A DNA stretch of 39,534 nucleotides from an uncultured Pelagibacteraceae bacterium (lineage in GTDB: Bacteria; Pseudomonadota; Alphaproteobacteria; Pelagibacterales; Pelagibacteraceae). Position numbers and translations under genes: made by a program. Every line of letters begins with the position of its first letter. The first letter of the stretch is position 1. This document shows, in pieces, positions 37,359-39,534 of the stretch. Under the pieces are notes generated by a model. It had not been told where the DNA came from, did not search any database, and saw nothing but the letters and a program-made list of their open reading frames with translations. The stretch lies in NCBI GenBank assembly GCA_902524105.1, contig CABZCD010000005.1, positions 1-39,534 on the forward strand. The letters run 5' to 3'.

Positions 37359-37994
37359 TCAATTTGGCAATGGGTTAATTAGTTCTTTAAAATTATTTTT
37401 CGGATTATTAATTTCAAGCCCAATTTGATAAAAATTAAGATTTGGTGGTTTAATAGATTGTAAAATTTCTTTGGCATTATTTTTAAGATTTAAATAATCA
37501 TTAATTTTTGATTTATTAATTATCAATGGTTGGCGATGATGGATCTTAGAATTTTCACCTTCAGCCTCTCTCGTAATTATACTGAACTGATTATTTTCAA
37601 ATATTCCGGCAAAGTACATTAAATCATTATCATCTTTTAATTTAAAACAATAAGGAACTTTTCTATTTTCCTCAGATTTTGACCATTCATAAAAATAGCT
37701 ACAAGGTATCAATAATCTGTTAGTTGAAATTAATCTTTTAAAATATGGTTTAACTAGACTTTCTAATCTAGTGTTATGCAAAGGTCTAAAACCCTCTTTG
37801 TCTTTTGCCCAGCTTGGGAAAATACTCCAATGACTAAGCTCTAAAGCTCGTCCATTACTGTATTTTTTTATAACAGCAGCCTCTTGTCCAGGACTTATAT
37901 TAAAATTATCTATACTGTCTACTTTTCCGATAACAGTTTTTACTATATCCGATGTTGCTTTTATTATATTGGTTTGTGCAAATCTTCCACACAT
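37359..37994 (-). CDS. SRAP domain protein (YedK/HMCES-like abasic-site sensor)
   Basis: MCGRFAQ (Cys2), NISPGQEAAV, LIPCSYFYEWSK, HHRQPLII. Confidence 0.92.
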   Translation of the reverse strand: MCGRFAQTNIIKATSDIVKTVIGKVDSIDNFNISPGQEAAVIKKYSNGRALELSHWSIFPSWAKDKEGFRPLHNTRLESLVKPYFKRLISTNRLLIPCSYFYEWSKSEENRKVPYCFKLKDDNDLMYFAGIFENNQFSIITREAEGENSKIHHRQPLIINKSKINDYLNLKNNAKEILQSIKPPNLNFYQIGLEINNPKNNFKELINPLPN

Positions 37995-38001
37995 TTAAAA
38001 T

Positions 38002-38448
38002 CTATTTTACGAATTCTTTTATACGTTCTATCGTACTTTTTTTTGGGCCGTCATATTTAATTGAATAAGAGTTTGAGGTAGTTAAAACTTCAACACCTTT
38101 TGTAAATATAAAAATAAAAAATATTATAAAAAAAGCTACGAATATTTTTGCAGGATTATAGTTTCCTGTTTCAAAAACACTTTTTTTTTCGACGTTTGCT
38201 TTGTGGAAAAATTTAAAAGTTATGTATACAGCAATTATTAAACCAATGTGTGCTAATACAACACCAGCCCATCCCCAAATAAAACTTGTTAAGCTAAATA
38301 CATATAAACTAAAAACAGTTGACCATACAAAAGATAATACTATTAAAATTTGAAGTCTGACAGTTTTTGGAAGCGATCTTAAATCATTTTTACTGTCGTC
38401 AAACATTATGTTTGCTGTTTCTACCATCCAATTTTTTAAACTTTCCAT
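38002..38448 (-). CDS. Hypothetical membrane protein
   Basis: 148 aa with three clear hydrophobic segments; no family recognised. Confidence 0.6.
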   Translation of the reverse strand: MESLKNWMVETANIMFDDSKNDLRSLPKTVRLQILIVLSFVWSTVFSLYVFSLTSFIWGWAGVVLAHIGLIIAVYITFKFFHKANVEKKSVFETGNYNPAKIFVAFFIIFFIFIFTKGVEVLTTSNSYSIKYDGPKKSTIERIKEFVK

Positions 38449-38484
38449 AACTGACTTATATACTTTTTATGTTGAAAATAAAAT

Positions 38485-39060
38485 TCATAATTTCCTTACC
38501 AAACTTCTTACTTTGCTCATATGCTTTTCAAATTTTTCCTGCGACATTCCAGGCAAAACTTCATAAAATCTTATATAGTTTGTTTTCATACCTCCAAGCT
38601 TTAAAACGCCAGCTTTAATTCTTCTAAAAGGAATATTTTGAAACCAAGTTTGAATACTAAACCAATTCCCACCATAACTCATACTCATAATTGCTCTCTT
38701 ATTTTTCATAGCGCCTGCAACAGGATATCCCCAGTTCCCCACCAATCTTTTGAAAGAAAAAAACCACTTAGGAGCAAGCACAAGATCAATCCAGTTTTCT
38801 AAAATTGCTGTTGCTCTTAAATTATAACAAGGAGAAATCATAAAGAGCACATCACTTTGTTCTAATCTTTTTCTATAATCTAAGATTTGTTCATTTGGTT
38901 CAGAACCATTATAAAAAGGTAAAGGTTTTTCCTCATGCAAATTTATCAAATCAATTTCATGACCAAGTTTCTTAGCTTCAGAACAAAAAGTGTCTCGAAT
39001 TTCTTGATTGAAACTTTTATTTACATTGTGATGCCCATAAACAACAAATATTCTACTCAT
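38485..39060 (-). CDS. Flavodoxin-fold NAD(P)H oxidoreductase (KefF/MdaB/NQO-like)
   Basis: IFVVYGHHNVNKSFNQEI, DVLFMISPCYNLRATAILENWIDLVLAPKWFF. Confidence 0.85.
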   Translation of the reverse strand: MSRIFVVYGHHNVNKSFNQEIRDTFCSEAKKLGHEIDLINLHEEKPLPFYNGSEPNEQILDYRKRLEQSDVLFMISPCYNLRATAILENWIDLVLAPKWFFSFKRLVGNWGYPVAGAMKNKRAIMSMSYGGNWFSIQTWFQNIPFRRIKAGVLKLGGMKTNYIRFYEVLPGMSQEKFEKHMSKVRSLVRKL

Positions 39061-39072
39061 ATAATTTTTTTT

Positions 39073-39288
39073 TCATTTTCTAAAATAATCAATAATTTCC
39101 TGTACTCTAATAAATTTAACACCAAAGACAAATCCTAAACCAGCTCCATACCAAACTGCCCCAGCTAAACCATACCCATCAATACTTATGTCTACTTCAT
39201 AATAAGTTTGAATTTTTCTAACAAAATAATAAAAAATTAAAGATCCAATTAATCCATTAATAAAAAAAAATTTATTTATCTTCTTCAC
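39073..39288 (-). CDS. Small hypothetical membrane protein
   Basis: Hydrophobic ORF; no in-frame ATG near the start, GTG at 39288 (MKKINKFFFINGLIGSLIFYYF...) is the best start and overlaps the upstream small gene. Confidence 0.5.
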   Translation of the reverse strand: MKKINKFFFINGLIGSLIFYYFVRKIQTYYEVDISIDGYGLAGAVWYGAGLGFVFGVKFIRVQEIIDYFRK

Positions 39289-39430
39289 CTTCAACTTTAT
39301 CCTTCCAAAAAAATATACCAGTTCCCCCACCAATTAAAATGGCCGATATTATCCAAGCTGATTCGTGTTTCACAAATATTGTAATCACACCTGCCAGAAC
39401 TAGAAGTATGCCTAAATGTCTGTTTTTCAT
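39272..39430 (-). CDS. Small hypothetical membrane protein (52 aa), not in the supplied ORF track
   Basis: MKNRHLGILLVLAGVITIFVKHESAWIISAILIGGGTGIFFWKDKVEGEEDK; two hydrophobic segments; ends in TAA 39272-39274. Confidence 0.5.
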   Translation of the reverse strand: MKNRHLGILLVLAGVITIFVKHESAWIISAILIGGGTGIFFWKDKVEGEEDK

Positions 39431-39534
39431 TATAAATTCTATATTGACATTTATTCACGTTATACAATAGGATTAATTTACCATCCACATGGTCAGAAAG
39501 TGGCTCATCTACATGAGTTAAAAGTAGGTTGAAT

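Noticed and set aside
39443-39470. TTGACA...TATACAAT promoter-like sequence upstream of the last small gene
   Set aside because: Spacing between the boxes is too short (about 11-13 nt) for a canonical sigma-70 promoter and the orientation does not match the downstream minus-strand gene.
1-39534. tRNA/rRNA genes, CRISPR arrays, IS elements, prophage or defence islands
   Set aside because: No repeat-spacer pattern, transposase/integrase-like ORF or tRNA-like cloverleaf was recognised; the few intergenic gaps are short and AT-rich.

Overview
AT-rich, gene-dense alphaproteobacterial chromosome segment. Gene content, gene order and lysine/asparagine-rich proteins look like a SAR11/Pelagibacterales-type streamlined genome (inferred from protein recognition, not searched). 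I see no rRNA, tRNA, CRISPR, IS element or prophage; nearly all the sequence is ordinary protein-coding genes. Main blocks: (i) a minus-strand polyamine operon (ALR-fold ornithine/arginine-type decarboxylase, deoxyhypusine synthase-like protein, aguB, start of aguA); (ii) a RegA-type regulator; (iii) bioY and an ABC ATPase; (iv) polA, chvI, chvG, ahcY, tsaE, amgK, murU; (v) gpmA, a VanZ-like protein, a nuclease and an SLT lipoprotein; (vi) an RND efflux pair; (vii) sseA/msrA, a DMT transporter, an AlkA-like glycosylase, and a purine phosphoribosyltransferase with an NCS2 permease; (viii) oligopeptidase B, a J-domain protein, a GT9 glycosyltransferase, a DapA-like aldolase, cfa, and a very lysine-rich coiled-coil protein; (ix) an MBL hydrolase, ybgC, purE, purK, a TauD-type dioxygenase, SRAP and small membrane proteins. 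Best leads: the polyamine operon, whose context suggests the decarboxylase may supply agmatine; 3'-overlapping convergent genes, three of which share a palindromic TTAA double stop; a 13-bp hairpin enclosing the SD and start codon of an unlisted 56-aa ORF; a divergent gene pair only 14 nt apart; an atypical KSGG replacement of the ChvI Lys-Pro motif; and the lysine-rich protein.
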